DNA of 64,000 nucleotides from contig NZ_JANLNW010000008.1 of the NCBI RefSeq assembly GCF_025465945.1, forward strand, positions 1 through 64,000, in the 5' to 3' direction. The notes under the pieces were generated by a model. That model ran no database searches. It was not told the DNA's origin and saw only the letters and a program-made list of their open reading frames with translations. The translations under genes were made by a program, and so were the position numbers. Below, piece by piece: positions 8,893 through 17,430 of the stretch. Numbering within the stretch: position 1 is the first letter of the stretch; every line of letters begins with the position of its first letter. The DNA comes from Pseudomonas sp. 6D_7.1_Bac1 (GTDB lineage: Bacteria; Pseudomonadota; Gammaproteobacteria; Pseudomonadales; Pseudomonadaceae).

Positions 8893-9794
8893 TGCCACTC
8901 GCCGAGATTCCACTATGCGTCTGGCGCAAACGCGGCCAGAGCTTCGTCTTCCGTGGCCAGACCATCCGCTATTGGGTCGCCGGGCAGGGCGAACCTCTGT
9001 TGCTGCTCCACGGTTTCCCCACCGCCAGCTGGGATTGGCATTACCTGTGGCAGCCGTTAGCCCAGCGTTATCGGGTGATCGCTTGCGACATGCTCGGTTT
9101 TGGCGATTCGGCCAAGCCGATGGACCATGCATACTGCCTGTTGGAGCAAGCCGATTTGCAGCAGGCACTGCTGGAGCATTTGGGCGTCCGGTCGCCAGTT
9201 CACCTCCTGGCGCATGATTACGGTGACAGCGTGGCTCAGGAATTACTGGCCCGGCATGCTGAAGCGCGCATCGAGATTGGCAGTTGTGTGTTCCTCAACG
9301 GAGGCCTGTTTCCCGAGACTCATCGGCCGGTGTTGATGCAGAAACTGTTGCTCAGCCCATTGGGCTGGATGATCGGGCGGGCGTTTAGCCGGGATGGGCT
9401 GGTCAGGAGTTTCCGACAGATCTTTGGCCCCCAGACCCGTCCGAGTGAAAGCGAGCTGGATGATTTCTGGAGCCTGATCGACAACAACCACGGCACACAC
9501 ATCATGCACAAGCTGATCAACTACGTGCCGCAACGCCGCATGCAGCGGGAGCGCTGGCTCCGGGCCATGCAAGCTGGCGCCGTCCCGCTACGCGTGATTG
9601 ATGGCGAAGCCGATCCGGTGTCCGGCGCCCATATGGTCGAACGTTATCGGCTGCTGATTCCCAATCCGGACACGGTGTTGCTGGCCGGGATTGGCCATTA
9701 CCCGCAAATCGAGGCGCCGGTTCAGGTGCTCAAACACTACTTGGCATTTCGTGAGCAACTGAATCCCCCCGCGCTGAAGACTGCCTGTTCCTGA
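8892..9794 (+). CDS. Alpha/beta hydrolase, MEST/epoxide-hydrolase-like
   Basis: Alpha/beta-hydrolase-fold protein of 300 aa. The oxyanion motif LLLHGFPTASWDW is near residue 37. The nucleophile elbow reads LAHDYGDSVAQ, so the nucleophile would be Asp rather than Ser, as in haloalkane dehalogenases, epoxide hydrolases and the MEST group, whose HDYGD signature it shares. A late acid (DGEADPVSG) and a final His in IGHYPQIE complete the triad. Translation is coupled to the aldolase gene by a one-base overlap. The reaction is inferred only to class level (hydrolysis of an epoxide, halide or similar). Confidence 0.82.
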   Translation: MPLAEIPLCVWRKRGQSFVFRGQTIRYWVAGQGEPLLLLHGFPTASWDWHYLWQPLAQRYRVIACDMLGFGDSAKPMDHAYCLLEQADLQQALLEHLGVRSPVHLLAHDYGDSVAQELLARHAEARIEIGSCVFLNGGLFPETHRPVLMQKLLLSPLGWMIGRAFSRDGLVRSFRQIFGPQTRPSESELDDFWSLIDNNHGTHIMHKLINYVPQRRMQRERWLRAMQAGAVPLRVIDGEADPVSGAHMVERYRLLIPNPDTVLLAGIGHYPQIEAPVQVLKHYLAFREQLNPPALKTACS

Positions 9795-9934
9795 CCGGTT
9801 CGAAAAAATCGCAGCCTGGACTCATCATCCCCCAGCCTTATTGCGCACCATTCAGCCTCAGCCCTGTTGATTGTGACCACTTGCACCGTGCCTGACACTC
9901 GGACTCACTGTCCCTGGCCTGCTGGAGTTTGGTA

Positions 9935-10846
9935 ATGAAAGAGTCTGTGCGCTTCGAAGATAAAGTCGTGATCGTCACCGGTGCAGGCGGCGGCCTCGGA
10001 CGGGCTCATGCGCTGTTGTTCGCCAGGCAGGGCGCCAAGGTACTGGTCAACGATCTCGGTGGCTCGGCTCAAGGTGAAGGTGCCAATGCGTCGGCAGCCG
10101 ACCGTGTGGTGGCAGAGATTCGTGAGGCTGGCGGCACTGCCGTGGCCAACCACGATTCGGTGACCGACGGCGACAAACTGGTGCAGCACGCCCTCGATGC
10201 CTTTGGCCGCATCGACGTGGTGGTCAACAACGCCGGGATTCTGCGCGACAAGACGTTCCACAAAATGGACGACAGCGATTGGGACCTGGTTTACCGCGTC
10301 CATGTCGAAGGTGCTTACAAAGTCACCCGCGCCGCGTGGCCGCACATGCGTGAGCAAAACTACGGTCGAGTGATTTTCACCGCTTCGACCTCGGGCATCT
10401 ATGGCAACTTCGGCCAGTCCAACTACGGTATGGCCAAACTCGGCCTGTATGGTCTGACCCGCACCCTGGCCATCGAAGGCCGCAAGAACAACATTCTGGT
10501 CAACGCCATCGCACCCACGGGCGGTACGCGCATGACCGAAGGCCTGATCCCGCCGCAAGTCTTTGAACAGCTGAAACCGGAACTGGTCAGCCCACTGGTG
10601 GTGTATCTGGCCAGCGAAAACTGCCAGGAAACCTCCGGCCTGTTCGAAGTCGGTGGTGGCTGGATGGGCAAAGTGCGCTGGGAGCGCAGTCTCGGCGCCG
10701 GGTTTGATCCGCGTGAGGGGTTCTCGCCAGAAGACGTTGCTGCCCATTGGGAGCAGATTTGCGACTTCGAAGGTGCAGCGCATCCCAAGGACAACATTGA
10801 GGCGCTGAAGGAAATGATGGCGAATTTGCAGAAGTATTCGCTTTAA
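9935..10846 (+). CDS. Short-chain dehydrogenase, 17-beta-HSD4/MFE-like
   Basis: NAD(P)-dependent SDR of 303 aa. The nucleotide-binding glycine motif VTGAGGGLGRAHA is at about residues 15-27 and is followed by NDLGG, typical of the hydroxyacyl-CoA dehydrogenase part of peroxisomal multifunctional enzyme type 2. The catalytic Ser-Tyr-Lys is seen in TASTSGIYGNFGQSNYGMAK. The last ~70 residues also resemble that family. It likely oxidises a 3-hydroxyacyl-CoA or a hydroxysteroid-like compound. ATG 9935 is preferred over a TTG six bases earlier because GGAG lies about 8 bases upstream. The catabolic genes upstream share its orientation. Confidence 0.85.
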   Translation: MKESVRFEDKVVIVTGAGGGLGRAHALLFARQGAKVLVNDLGGSAQGEGANASAADRVVAEIREAGGTAVANHDSVTDGDKLVQHALDAFGRIDVVVNNAGILRDKTFHKMDDSDWDLVYRVHVEGAYKVTRAAWPHMREQNYGRVIFTASTSGIYGNFGQSNYGMAKLGLYGLTRTLAIEGRKNNILVNAIAPTGGTRMTEGLIPPQVFEQLKPELVSPLVVYLASENCQETSGLFEVGGGWMGKVRWERSLGAGFDPREGFSPEDVAAHWEQICDFEGAAHPKDNIEALKEMMANLQKYSL

Positions 10847-10855
10847 GAAATCTGG

Positions 10856-10887
10856 GCCACCAAGCCGCACAGATGCGACTTGGTGGC
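10856..10887 (+). terminator. Stem-loop after the SDR gene
   Basis: GCCACCAAG and CTTGGTGGC form a perfect 9-bp stem a few bases after the SDR stop and before the convergent immunity gene. There is only a weak T tract, so it may act as a weak or bidirectional terminator. Confidence 0.5.
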
Positions 10888-10904
10888 TTCTCCGGCGTGT
10901 TTGG

Positions 10905-11162
10905 CTAGCCGTATCGATTTTCTGTTACGAAGCTGGGGGCTTTCCAATTAAGGCCTTTAGTCGCCAGCCCTTTTTCTCCCTTTGCCAATACCCCGTTTTC
11001 GAAGAGTCGTGCATAGACGCGTTGAAGTTCTCCGTGTCGGGTAGCTTCAGGTTTGTATCTCCCTATCATCATGTCCAAATGGGGCGTTGCTTTTACCAGT
11101 GCGAAGACCGTAACGATATCTTCCAGAGATTCATTCTTCACAATTTGCTCAATAGTATTCAT
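10905..11162 (-). CDS. Putative immunity protein of the adjacent bacteriocin
   Basis: Small soluble protein of 85 aa, no signal peptide or membrane segment, basic C-terminal half. Its ATG overlaps the toxin gene's TAA by one base (TAATG), and AGGAG lies 8 bases upstream, inside the toxin's last codons; this is the classical layout of a colicin or pyocin immunity gene. I do not recognise the family. The sequence is predicted mainly helical with an ARLFENGVLAKGEKG stretch. A GTG six bases upstream is possible but has worse spacing. Role inferred from position and coupling. Confidence 0.72.
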   Translation of the reverse strand: MNTIEQIVKNESLEDIVTVFALVKATPHLDMMIGRYKPEATRHGELQRVYARLFENGVLAKGEKGLATKGLNWKAPSFVTENRYG

Positions 11163-13234
11163 TACCACATCTCCTTCAGAAATCTTTGATAGTCGCGTTT
11201 ATCTTGTTCCTCTGCGGCGGCTAGTGCATTCGGCGTATAGAGTAGCGAGGGATCGTCTTTCAGTTTGAAGTCTTCCAACGTTGCAGTATGAACATTATTC
11301 CATACCGAGGAGTCTGCATCAGGCATCTCAGTGTCTCCATAGCCCAGAGCTCTAAATCTTTCGAGTTCCCTTATTTCATGAGTGTAGAAGCGTTTATCGG
11401 TGTCAGTTATCTCAAGCTCTCCTTTGAGAATTCTCTCCAGCCGATCGATCATCACTTTATTGGCATCAGACGGAAGAAACCGAGACGTATGCAAATTGAC
11501 CATATTGACTCCTTCTTGGGAGGCGGTTGCAGACCGCCACTCCATTTCTAAAACTGGCCCACCTGTCTGTTCAGGATTGAAATCACGTCCGCTGTGTTCT
11601 CCCTCGACAACTGCTCCCTCATATGGGCTGTTGAACACAACATAGAGCGGCGGAATGCCCGAATCAGCCGGAAACACCGTGATGAAGCCACCAAAACTAT
11701 AGAGATCCAACTCCGGAAATACATCGATCCGTCCTTCGACGGCAGTCACGGTAGTGCCGTTATAAACGAAAATGTTCGGCTCGCTCTTTGGAAGCGTAGT
11801 TGACGCGTTGTCCGGTTCCACAATTGGCGTCCAGGTCATGCCGGTGGACGACGCATCGGGGGTGTAGGACCTGTAGACGTTTATATCCGGATCGCGGGTG
11901 GCGAGCCGCACCGGCACTTTAGAAGGCACCGTCGTTCCGTTCGTGACTGCAACAAAGAACTCCGTTGTGTTGCCCACAGCTTTGGAGCCAATAGCCACCG
12001 GCAGTTCAATTTCTCCATTCACCGCCGCAATGACGTGCAAGTCATGGAGATCGTCGGGTGTGAGATCTGAAAGCGGAACGCTCAAGGCGTGAAGGTCACT
12101 GTTAGCCAATGGTGAGGGGAACAGCAGCGCCGCAAACCCGCCAATAATCGCGCCTGCCGAGGCGGTTGCTGCTGTGATCACGGCCGACACAGCCGTTCGC
12201 AGAGCCGCTTTCAAGGCAAGATTGGTCTCTATGCTTGTGGCAAGGTTTCCCGCTGCAACAGTAAAAACCGGTCCAACCGCGGCAGCGTGACCTGATACGG
12301 GAAACGGGCGATTGATCTGGGCGTTTTCAAGCGACGCTATTAGCGATCTAAGCCTCGCGGACTGTGCCTCTCGTTCTGCTCGTGCCTTTGCCGCATTTTC
12401 TTCTCGTGCTTTAGCTTCTTGCGCTATGCGCACCTGTTCGGCTAGCGCCGCGAGATGCGCTTGTTCGGCAGCGACGTGCCGCGCGGCTGCTTCTGCTGCA
12501 ACCTGAGCCTGCTCGTTGGCCAATCGCTGAGCTTGTGCCAATGCTGCAACCCGCGCCTGCTCTCGAGTCTGGGCCTCTGCTTGCGCGTTCATATGTGCCA
12601 ATTGTGCTGCGACCCTCTGAGCTTCCTGTTCCGCAGCCATACGGGCCTGATCATCTGCCTGAACAGCGCGGAGAAAGTTCTGCACATTGACGGATTGCTG
12701 GTTGAGCAACTGGATCGTTTGGGACAACAGGCGTGCGTCGTGGGCCGCCCTGTATGACGCGGTCCAGGCCTGCATCGCAGAGTCGACCGACTTTCCCATG
12801 GTCGAGGCTCTTGGGTGGAACTCATGCAAAGACCTGCCAATGGGGTCGACGCCATAAAAACTATTGGCGATCGCCGTTTTGCCATGAAACTCAGCGGTCT
12901 TTCGAAGCAACAGCGTGTGACGCACGCCCAACTCGCGAATGATCGCGTCGGCGGGTGGAAGCGGGGCGGTTGAACCTTCCAGTCTTGTTGCGGCCAGTTC
13001 ATGCTCAATGGTCTGCGGTAGTTGACTTATTCGGATTGCATACTCCTGCTCCGAAGTCTGGATGACGGCCAGCAAGGTGTTAAAAGTTGTATCGACTATC
13101 GAATGGAAACCGAAGTGACCGCTGTAAGGAATGGTTGCAAAGTCGTTGCTGAAACCTCCACCTATGAGATCTATACCGGGTGGTGGCTGAGCACCAATGT
13201 AGAGTGCTTGAAGTTCCAGGGGAGGGTTTTGCAT
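11162..13234 (-). CDS. S-type pyocin-like bacteriocin with unassigned toxin domain
   Basis: Predicted secreted colicin-like killing protein of 690 aa. Reading from the N-terminus: a Gly/Pro-containing receptor-type region with no signal peptide, a charged Ala/Glu/Gln-rich coiled coil at about 193-303, a hydrophobic Ala-rich stretch at 342-373, a pyocin-S translocation-type domain at about 413-538 (ending FPADSGIPPLYVVF), and a C-terminal domain at 548-690. That last domain lacks the HNH/H-N-H signature of nuclease pyocins. It has candidate catalytic residues in FYTHEIREL (His 619, Glu 620) and NNVHTATLED (His 649). ATG 13234 is chosen because AGGA lies 7 bases upstream; ATG 13240 abuts the same AGGA. 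The putative immunity gene follows, coupled. Released by lysis, acts on related strains (inference). Confidence 0.85.
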   Translation of the reverse strand: MQNPPLELQALYIGAQPPPGIDLIGGGFSNDFATIPYSGHFGFHSIVDTTFNTLLAVIQTSEQEYAIRISQLPQTIEHELAATRLEGSTAPLPPADAIIRELGVRHTLLLRKTAEFHGKTAIANSFYGVDPIGRSLHEFHPRASTMGKSVDSAMQAWTASYRAAHDARLLSQTIQLLNQQSVNVQNFLRAVQADDQARMAAEQEAQRVAAQLAHMNAQAEAQTREQARVAALAQAQRLANEQAQVAAEAAARHVAAEQAHLAALAEQVRIAQEAKAREENAAKARAEREAQSARLRSLIASLENAQINRPFPVSGHAAAVGPVFTVAAGNLATSIETNLALKAALRTAVSAVITAATASAGAIIGGFAALLFPSPLANSDLHALSVPLSDLTPDDLHDLHVIAAVNGEIELPVAIGSKAVGNTTEFFVAVTNGTTVPSKVPVRLATRDPDINVYRSYTPDASSTGMTWTPIVEPDNASTTLPKSEPNIFVYNGTTVTAVEGRIDVFPELDLYSFGGFITVFPADSGIPPLYVVFNSPYEGAVVEGEHSGRDFNPEQTGGPVLEMEWRSATASQEGVNMVNLHTSRFLPSDANKVMIDRLERILKGELEITDTDKRFYTHEIRELERFRALGYGDTEMPDADSSVWNNVHTATLEDFKLKDDPSLLYTPNALAAAEEQDKRDYQRFLKEMW

Positions 13235-13438
13235 ATTCATATCCTTTTGAATGTGCGCGATGTTTTAAAAGTAATAGTCTTGTTGTATATGGGGATGTTG
13301 CTTTGTGTGATTTAAAGTTACATCAGAAATAGAGGTTGTGGGTCTGAGAGGTGCGTGAGTCGTTACACGCAATGTTGAGTGAGGTTTCGACGGCACGGGA
13401 ATAAAGACAGGATTATCGCTGGAGTAAAAAGATGTTTC

Positions 13439-13780
13439 TTATAGGACTTGCGGAAACTTATTGTAGGAAAACGAAAGGTCGTCGTTTACCGGAATGCCAC
13501 CCATAAAAAAGGCCGCTGCAAACGCAGCGGCCAAGGTAAGACGTTGGATCCAGGAGCTACAAATCAACGTCAGTGAACACGGGACGATGAGCTGAAAAGG
13601 TTTCAATTCATCTGGATTCTGTCGCTCATCAGGCGGGAGGGTCACACCTCGGTACTCAGTGCTTTCGGCCCCACCATTGCCCTGAACGCCCGGCAAGAAT
13701 AAGTGCTTATCGCCAAAGGAAAAATAGCGATTCGGTACAATGACTGTTACAACCTCGACAACAGTCGCGGCCACATACAC
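13439..13780 (-). pseudogene. Possible gene remnant, minus strand
   Basis: One minus-strand frame stays open from the palindromic repeat at 13782 down to a stop at 13439. It reads as a plausible protein segment (PNRYFSFGDKHLFLPGV, then a proline/acid-rich piece and a hydrophobic end), but there is no start codon with a ribosome site, and the frame runs straight through a perfect terminator hairpin. It may be the tail of a gene cut by the repeat, or chance. I do not recognise the sequence. Confidence 0.2.
13505..13532 (-). terminator. Rho-independent terminator, minus strand
   Basis: On the minus strand GGCCGCTGC-GTTT-GCAGCGGCC forms a perfect 9-bp stem followed by six T. It lies upstream of the bacteriocin gene in the same direction, so it must end a transcript that comes from about 13540-14000, where no intact gene was found. 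Confidence 0.75.
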
Positions 13781-13781
13781 C

Positions 13782-13912
13782 GTAGCAGCTGGCGAAGCCT
13801 GCGTTCGAGTGCGTAGCGCTCGTAAATCCTGACTGCAAGGTTGTCCTGACAAATCGTGGTGCCTGATTTCACGACGGCTTCGCCGCCGAACGCAGCCTTC
13901 GCCAGCTGCGAC
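13782..13912. repeat. Diverged copy of a long palindromic repeat
   Basis: Terminal inverted repeats of 26 bases (GTAGCAGCTGGCGAAGCCTG... and the near-complement ending ...CTTCGCCAGCTGCGAC), 24 of 26 positions pairing, flank a 79-base core. The core, read in reverse, shares GTCGTGAAATCAGGCA with the copy at 31058. Related to the 145-bp elements at 31058 and 62010. Confidence 0.75.
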
Positions 13913-14106
13913 GGAATCCGTGTCTGGACCACGCCATGCGCGCCACTGATAACCCTTCATCCAGCCCATCCATGCCCGGCGTAAAACCCCGGCCCATGCG
14001 GGGATTCATCCTTTGGAGGTACAACGCGAATACCTCCTTGGTGCGCTTATCTCGCCCATAAGGCGGCAGTAGGGTGAGGCCTTCTGTCACTCACCGGGGA
14101 AGACGC

Positions 14107-15900
14107 ATGACAAAAACAATAATGCGCGCCATCTTCACGCCGCAGGCGCTCGCCGTTGCGGTTGCCTTGGGTTGTTGCGCCCAGGCGCAGGCCGTCGATT
14201 TCAATATCGGGGAAATCGAAGGCACATTCGATTCTTCGCTGTCGATCGGCGCAAGCTGGGGCATGCGTGATGCCGACAAATCGCTGGTTGGCATCGTCAA
14301 CGGCGGCACCGGCCAGTCATCGACCGGTGACGATGGGCGTTTGAACTTCAAGAAAGGGCAAGCCTATTCGGAAATCTTCAAGGGCATCCATGACCTCGAA
14401 CTGAAATACGGCGATAGCGGCGTCTTCCTGCGGGGTAAATACTGGTACGACTTCGCGCTGCAAAACCGCGACCTGGAATTCAAGAACGTCAGCAACGACG
14501 ACCGCAAGGAGGGCGCCAAATCTTCCGGTGGGGAGATCCTCGATGCCTTTGTCTATCACAACTACTCCATCGCCGACCTGCCGGGCACCGTACGCGCCGG
14601 TAAGCAGGTGGTCAGTTGGGGCGAAAGTACTTTCATCGGCAACTCGATCAACAGCATTAACCCCATCGACGTCTCGGCATTTCGCCGTCCCGGAGCGGAA
14701 ATCAAGGAAGGCCTGATTCCGGTCAACATGCTGTTTGCCTCCCAAGGGCTGACCGACCAGCTCACGGTGGAAGGTTTCTATCAGTTGCAGTGGGACGAGA
14801 CCGTTCTGGATAACTGCGGCACCTTCTTCGGCGTCGACGTGGCGGCTGAAGGCTGCACCAAGGGTTACACCGTCGGCAGCCCGGCGATTGCACCGTTGCA
14901 GCCGATTGCCGCAGCTTATGGCCAGGGCTTCGAAGTCAGCCGCGAAGGGGTGATCGTCCAGCGCGCCAGCGACCGTGATGCCCGTAATTCCGGGCAGTGG
15001 GGTACAGCGCTGCGCTGGCTCGGCGACGATACCGAGTACGGCCTGTACTTCATGAATTACCACAGTCGCACCCCGATTGTCGGCACCATCACTGCTGGCC
15101 GCTCGACGCTGTCAGCGCTCCCCGGCATTGTCGGCACCGCCAACTCGATTGCCCCGGGCACCGGTTCCGCCCTGGCGCAAAGCGTGATGCTCGGACGCGG
15201 CCAGTACTACCTCCAATACCCGGAAGACATTCGCCTGTACGGCGCGAGCTTCGCGACCACCTTGCCCACAGGCACAGCCTGGACCGGAGAAATCAGCTAT
15301 CGGCCAAACGCTCCGATTCAGGTCAACACCAATGACCTGACGCTGGCACTGCTCAACCCGATTGCCGGTGGCGCCGCGTCGCCGATCAAGACCACGCCAG
15401 GCGCGGATAACAGTGGCTTTCGGCGCAAGGAAGTGACCCAGGTGCAAAGCACCCTGACGCACTTCTTCGACCAGGTACTCGGCGCGGAACGCTTGACCGT
15501 AGTCGGCGAGGCGGCGGTGGTGCGGGTCGGTGGTCTGGAGCCGCGCAGCCAATTGCGTTACGGCCGGGACTCGGTCTACGGCCAGTACGGCTTCGGCGGC
15601 GACACCGACGGTTTTGTCACCTCGATGTCCTGGGGGTATCGCGCGCGGGCGATCCTTGATTACGCCAACGTGATTGGCGGGATCAACCTCAAGCCCAACC
15701 TCTCCTGGTCCCACGACGTCAGCGGTTACGGCCCCAACGGTTTGTTCAACGAGGGGGCCAAGGCCGTGAGCCTTGGGGTCGATGCCGACTACCGCAACAC
15801 CTACACCGCGAGCCTCAGTTACACCGACTTCTTCGGTGGCCATTACAACACCCTGACGGACCGCGACTTCCTCGCGTTGAGCGTCGGCGTGAACTTCTGA
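14107..15900 (+). CDS. DUF1302 family outer-membrane-type protein
   Basis: Protein of 597 aa with a signal peptide (basic start, hydrophobic core to about AQAVD) and a long beta-rich mature part ending in a ...LSVGVNF terminus typical of outer-membrane beta-barrels. The family (DUF1302) nearly always pairs with DUF1329, as here with a 22-base gap, and is found in clusters for degradation of hydrophobic compounds. ATG 14107 is chosen over an upstream ATG at 14074 because it directly precedes the signal peptide. An AACAATAA motif lies eight bases after the start codon and may be a catabolite-control site. Transport or surface-handling role is inferred. Confidence 0.85.
   Translation: MTKTIMRAIFTPQALAVAVALGCCAQAQAVDFNIGEIEGTFDSSLSIGASWGMRDADKSLVGIVNGGTGQSSTGDDGRLNFKKGQAYSEIFKGIHDLELKYGDSGVFLRGKYWYDFALQNRDLEFKNVSNDDRKEGAKSSGGEILDAFVYHNYSIADLPGTVRAGKQVVSWGESTFIGNSINSINPIDVSAFRRPGAEIKEGLIPVNMLFASQGLTDQLTVEGFYQLQWDETVLDNCGTFFGVDVAAEGCTKGYTVGSPAIAPLQPIAAAYGQGFEVSREGVIVQRASDRDARNSGQWGTALRWLGDDTEYGLYFMNYHSRTPIVGTITAGRSTLSALPGIVGTANSIAPGTGSALAQSVMLGRGQYYLQYPEDIRLYGASFATTLPTGTAWTGEISYRPNAPIQVNTNDLTLALLNPIAGGAASPIKTTPGADNSGFRRKEVTQVQSTLTHFFDQVLGAERLTVVGEAAVVRVGGLEPRSQLRYGRDSVYGQYGFGGDTDGFVTSMSWGYRARAILDYANVIGGINLKPNLSWSHDVSGYGPNGLFNEGAKAVSLGVDADYRNTYTASLSYTDFFGGHYNTLTDRDFLALSVGVNF
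14115..14122 (+). promoter_or_regulatory. Possible Hfq/Crc CA motif at the start of the DUF1302 gene
   Basis: AACAATAA overlaps the first codons of the gene, a position known to allow Hfq/Crc blocking of initiation. One short motif by itself is weak evidence. Confidence 0.35.
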
Positions 15901-15922
15901 TTTGTCTGAGAAGGATGATTTT

Positions 15923-17290
15923 ATGCGCAAGATGATTCTGCAATGCGGTGCCCTGGCCCTGAGCTTGTTGGCAGCCAACGTGATGGCGGCAGTCTCGCCT
16001 GAAGAAGCCGCAAAACTGGGTACCAGCCTGACGCCGCTTGGCGCCGAGAAAGCCGGGAACGCCGACGGTTCGATTCCGGCCTGGACCGGTGGCATCCCTA
16101 AAAATGCCGGTGCGGTAGACAGCAAAGGCTTTTTGGCGGACCCGTTCGCCAGTGAAAAACCACTGTTCACCATCACCACGGCCACGGTCGACAAATACAA
16201 GGACAAACTTTCGGACGGTCAGGTGGCGATGTTCAAACGCTACCCGGACACCTACAAGATCCCGGTCTACCCGACCCACCGCACGGTGGCCGTGCCGCCG
16301 GACATCTACGAGTCGGCCAAGCGCAGCGCGCTGAACGTCACCAGCATCAACGACGGTAACGGTTTGGCCAACTTCACCGGTAACCGTTACTACGCCTTCC
16401 CGATTCCGAAGAACGGCGTCGAGGTGTTGTGGAACCACATCACCCGTTATCACGGCGGTAATTTAAAACGCATCATCACTCAGGTGACCCCGCAGACCAA
16501 CGGCGCCTACACACCGATTCGCTTCGAGGAGGAGATCGCCGTACCGCAACTGATCAAGGATATTGATCCGGAAAAGGCCGCCAACGTGCTGACCTTCTTC
16601 AAGCAGTCGGTGACCGCGCCGGCCCGCTTGGCCGGTAACGTCCTGCTGGTTCACGAAACCCTTGATCAGGTGAAAGAGCCGCGCCTGGCGTGGATCTACA
16701 ACGCTGGACAACGTCGCGTACGCCGTGCTCCGCAAGTGGCGTACGACGGGCCGGGCACCGCCGCCGACGGTCTGCGGACCTCGGACAACTTCGACATGTT
16801 TTCCGGTGCGCCGGATCGCTATGACTGGAAGCTGATCGGCAAGAAGGAAATGTACATTCCGTACAACAGCTACAAGCTCGATTCACCGAGCCTGAAGTAC
16901 GACGATGTGATCAAGGCCGGGCACATCAACCAGGACTTGACCCGCTATGAGCTGCACCGGGTCTGGGAAATTGTCGGCACGGTCAAACCGAGCGAGCGGC
17001 ACATCTACGCCAAACGCCACATGTACCTCGACGAAGACAGCTGGCAGGTGGCGCTGGTGGACCACTACGACGGTCGCGGTCAACTCTGGCGTGTGGCCGA
17101 GGGGCATGCCCAGTTCTACTACGATCACCAGACACCGGCTTACACGCTGGAAGCGCTCTACGACATCATCGCCGGCCGTTACATTGCCCTGGGGATGAAG
17201 AACGAAGAGAAGCACAGCTTCGAATTCGGCTTCGACGCCAAGGCTGCCGACTACACCCCGGCAGCCTTGCGCGCCGAGGGCGTTCGGTAA
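15923..17290 (+). CDS. DUF1329 family periplasmic/outer-membrane-associated protein
   Basis: Protein of 455 aa with a clear signal peptide (MRKMILQCGALALSLLAANVMA, cleavage after about residue 22). The mature protein has the LGTSLTPLGAEKAGNADGSIPAWTGG-like start that is a hallmark of DUF1329 and a LolB/LppX-like beta fold expected for lipid- or hydrophobe-handling proteins. The start at ATG 15923 is preferred to the TTG at 15902. It is co-transcribed with the DUF1302 barrel and followed by a terminator. Together the pair probably delivers or exports a hydrophobic substrate; the compound is unknown. Confidence 0.87.
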   Translation: MRKMILQCGALALSLLAANVMAAVSPEEAAKLGTSLTPLGAEKAGNADGSIPAWTGGIPKNAGAVDSKGFLADPFASEKPLFTITTATVDKYKDKLSDGQVAMFKRYPDTYKIPVYPTHRTVAVPPDIYESAKRSALNVTSINDGNGLANFTGNRYYAFPIPKNGVEVLWNHITRYHGGNLKRIITQVTPQTNGAYTPIRFEEEIAVPQLIKDIDPEKAANVLTFFKQSVTAPARLAGNVLLVHETLDQVKEPRLAWIYNAGQRRVRRAPQVAYDGPGTAADGLRTSDNFDMFSGAPDRYDWKLIGKKEMYIPYNSYKLDSPSLKYDDVIKAGHINQDLTRYELHRVWEIVGTVKPSERHIYAKRHMYLDEDSWQVALVDHYDGRGQLWRVAEGHAQFYYDHQTPAYTLEALYDIIAGRYIALGMKNEEKHSFEFGFDAKAADYTPAALRAEGVR

Positions 17291-17313
17291 GGTTTTTGAC
17301 CCATCGGCTGAGT

Positions 17314-17341
17314 AAAAGGTGACCTGCGGGTCACCTTTTTT
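17314..17341 (+). terminator. Rho-independent terminator after the DUF1329 gene
   Basis: AAAAGGTGACC-TGC-GGGTCACCTTTTT hairpin, 24 bases after the stop codon. It separates the DUF1302-DUF1329 unit from the LuxR regulator gene. Confidence 0.85.
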
Positions 17342-17430
17342 ATGGGCACCAATCAGCGCCCTGAATGTTTCTCAACAAGGCACTGGCAGAGGGATAGGGT
17401 TGCGTCACAACTATAAAAAGGCACACTGCA

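Larger units (their letters stand above)
13241..14106. other. Gap upstream of the bacteriocin and DUF1302 genes
   Basis: The 866-base gap carries the presumed bacteriocin promoter region (AT-rich, 13245-13330; no confident P-box or LexA box seen), a minus-strand terminator at 13505-13532, a coding-looking minus frame at 13439-13780, a palindromic repeat at 13782-13912, and the leader of the DUF1302 gene. No intact gene is supported. Confidence 0.6.

Noticed and set aside
11162..11600. HNH-type DNase domain in the bacteriocin
   Set aside because: The expected HH-N-H motif of DNase pyocins and colicins is absent from the C-terminus, so I left the activity unassigned.
13241..13330. P-box or LexA box for the bacteriocin promoter
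   Set aside because: TTGTATATG looks partly like a LexA half-site, but no complete match was seen on either strand.
13747..13932. Short minus-strand frame in the palindromic repeat
   Set aside because: It lies almost entirely within the repeat element and exists in no other copy in the same form.
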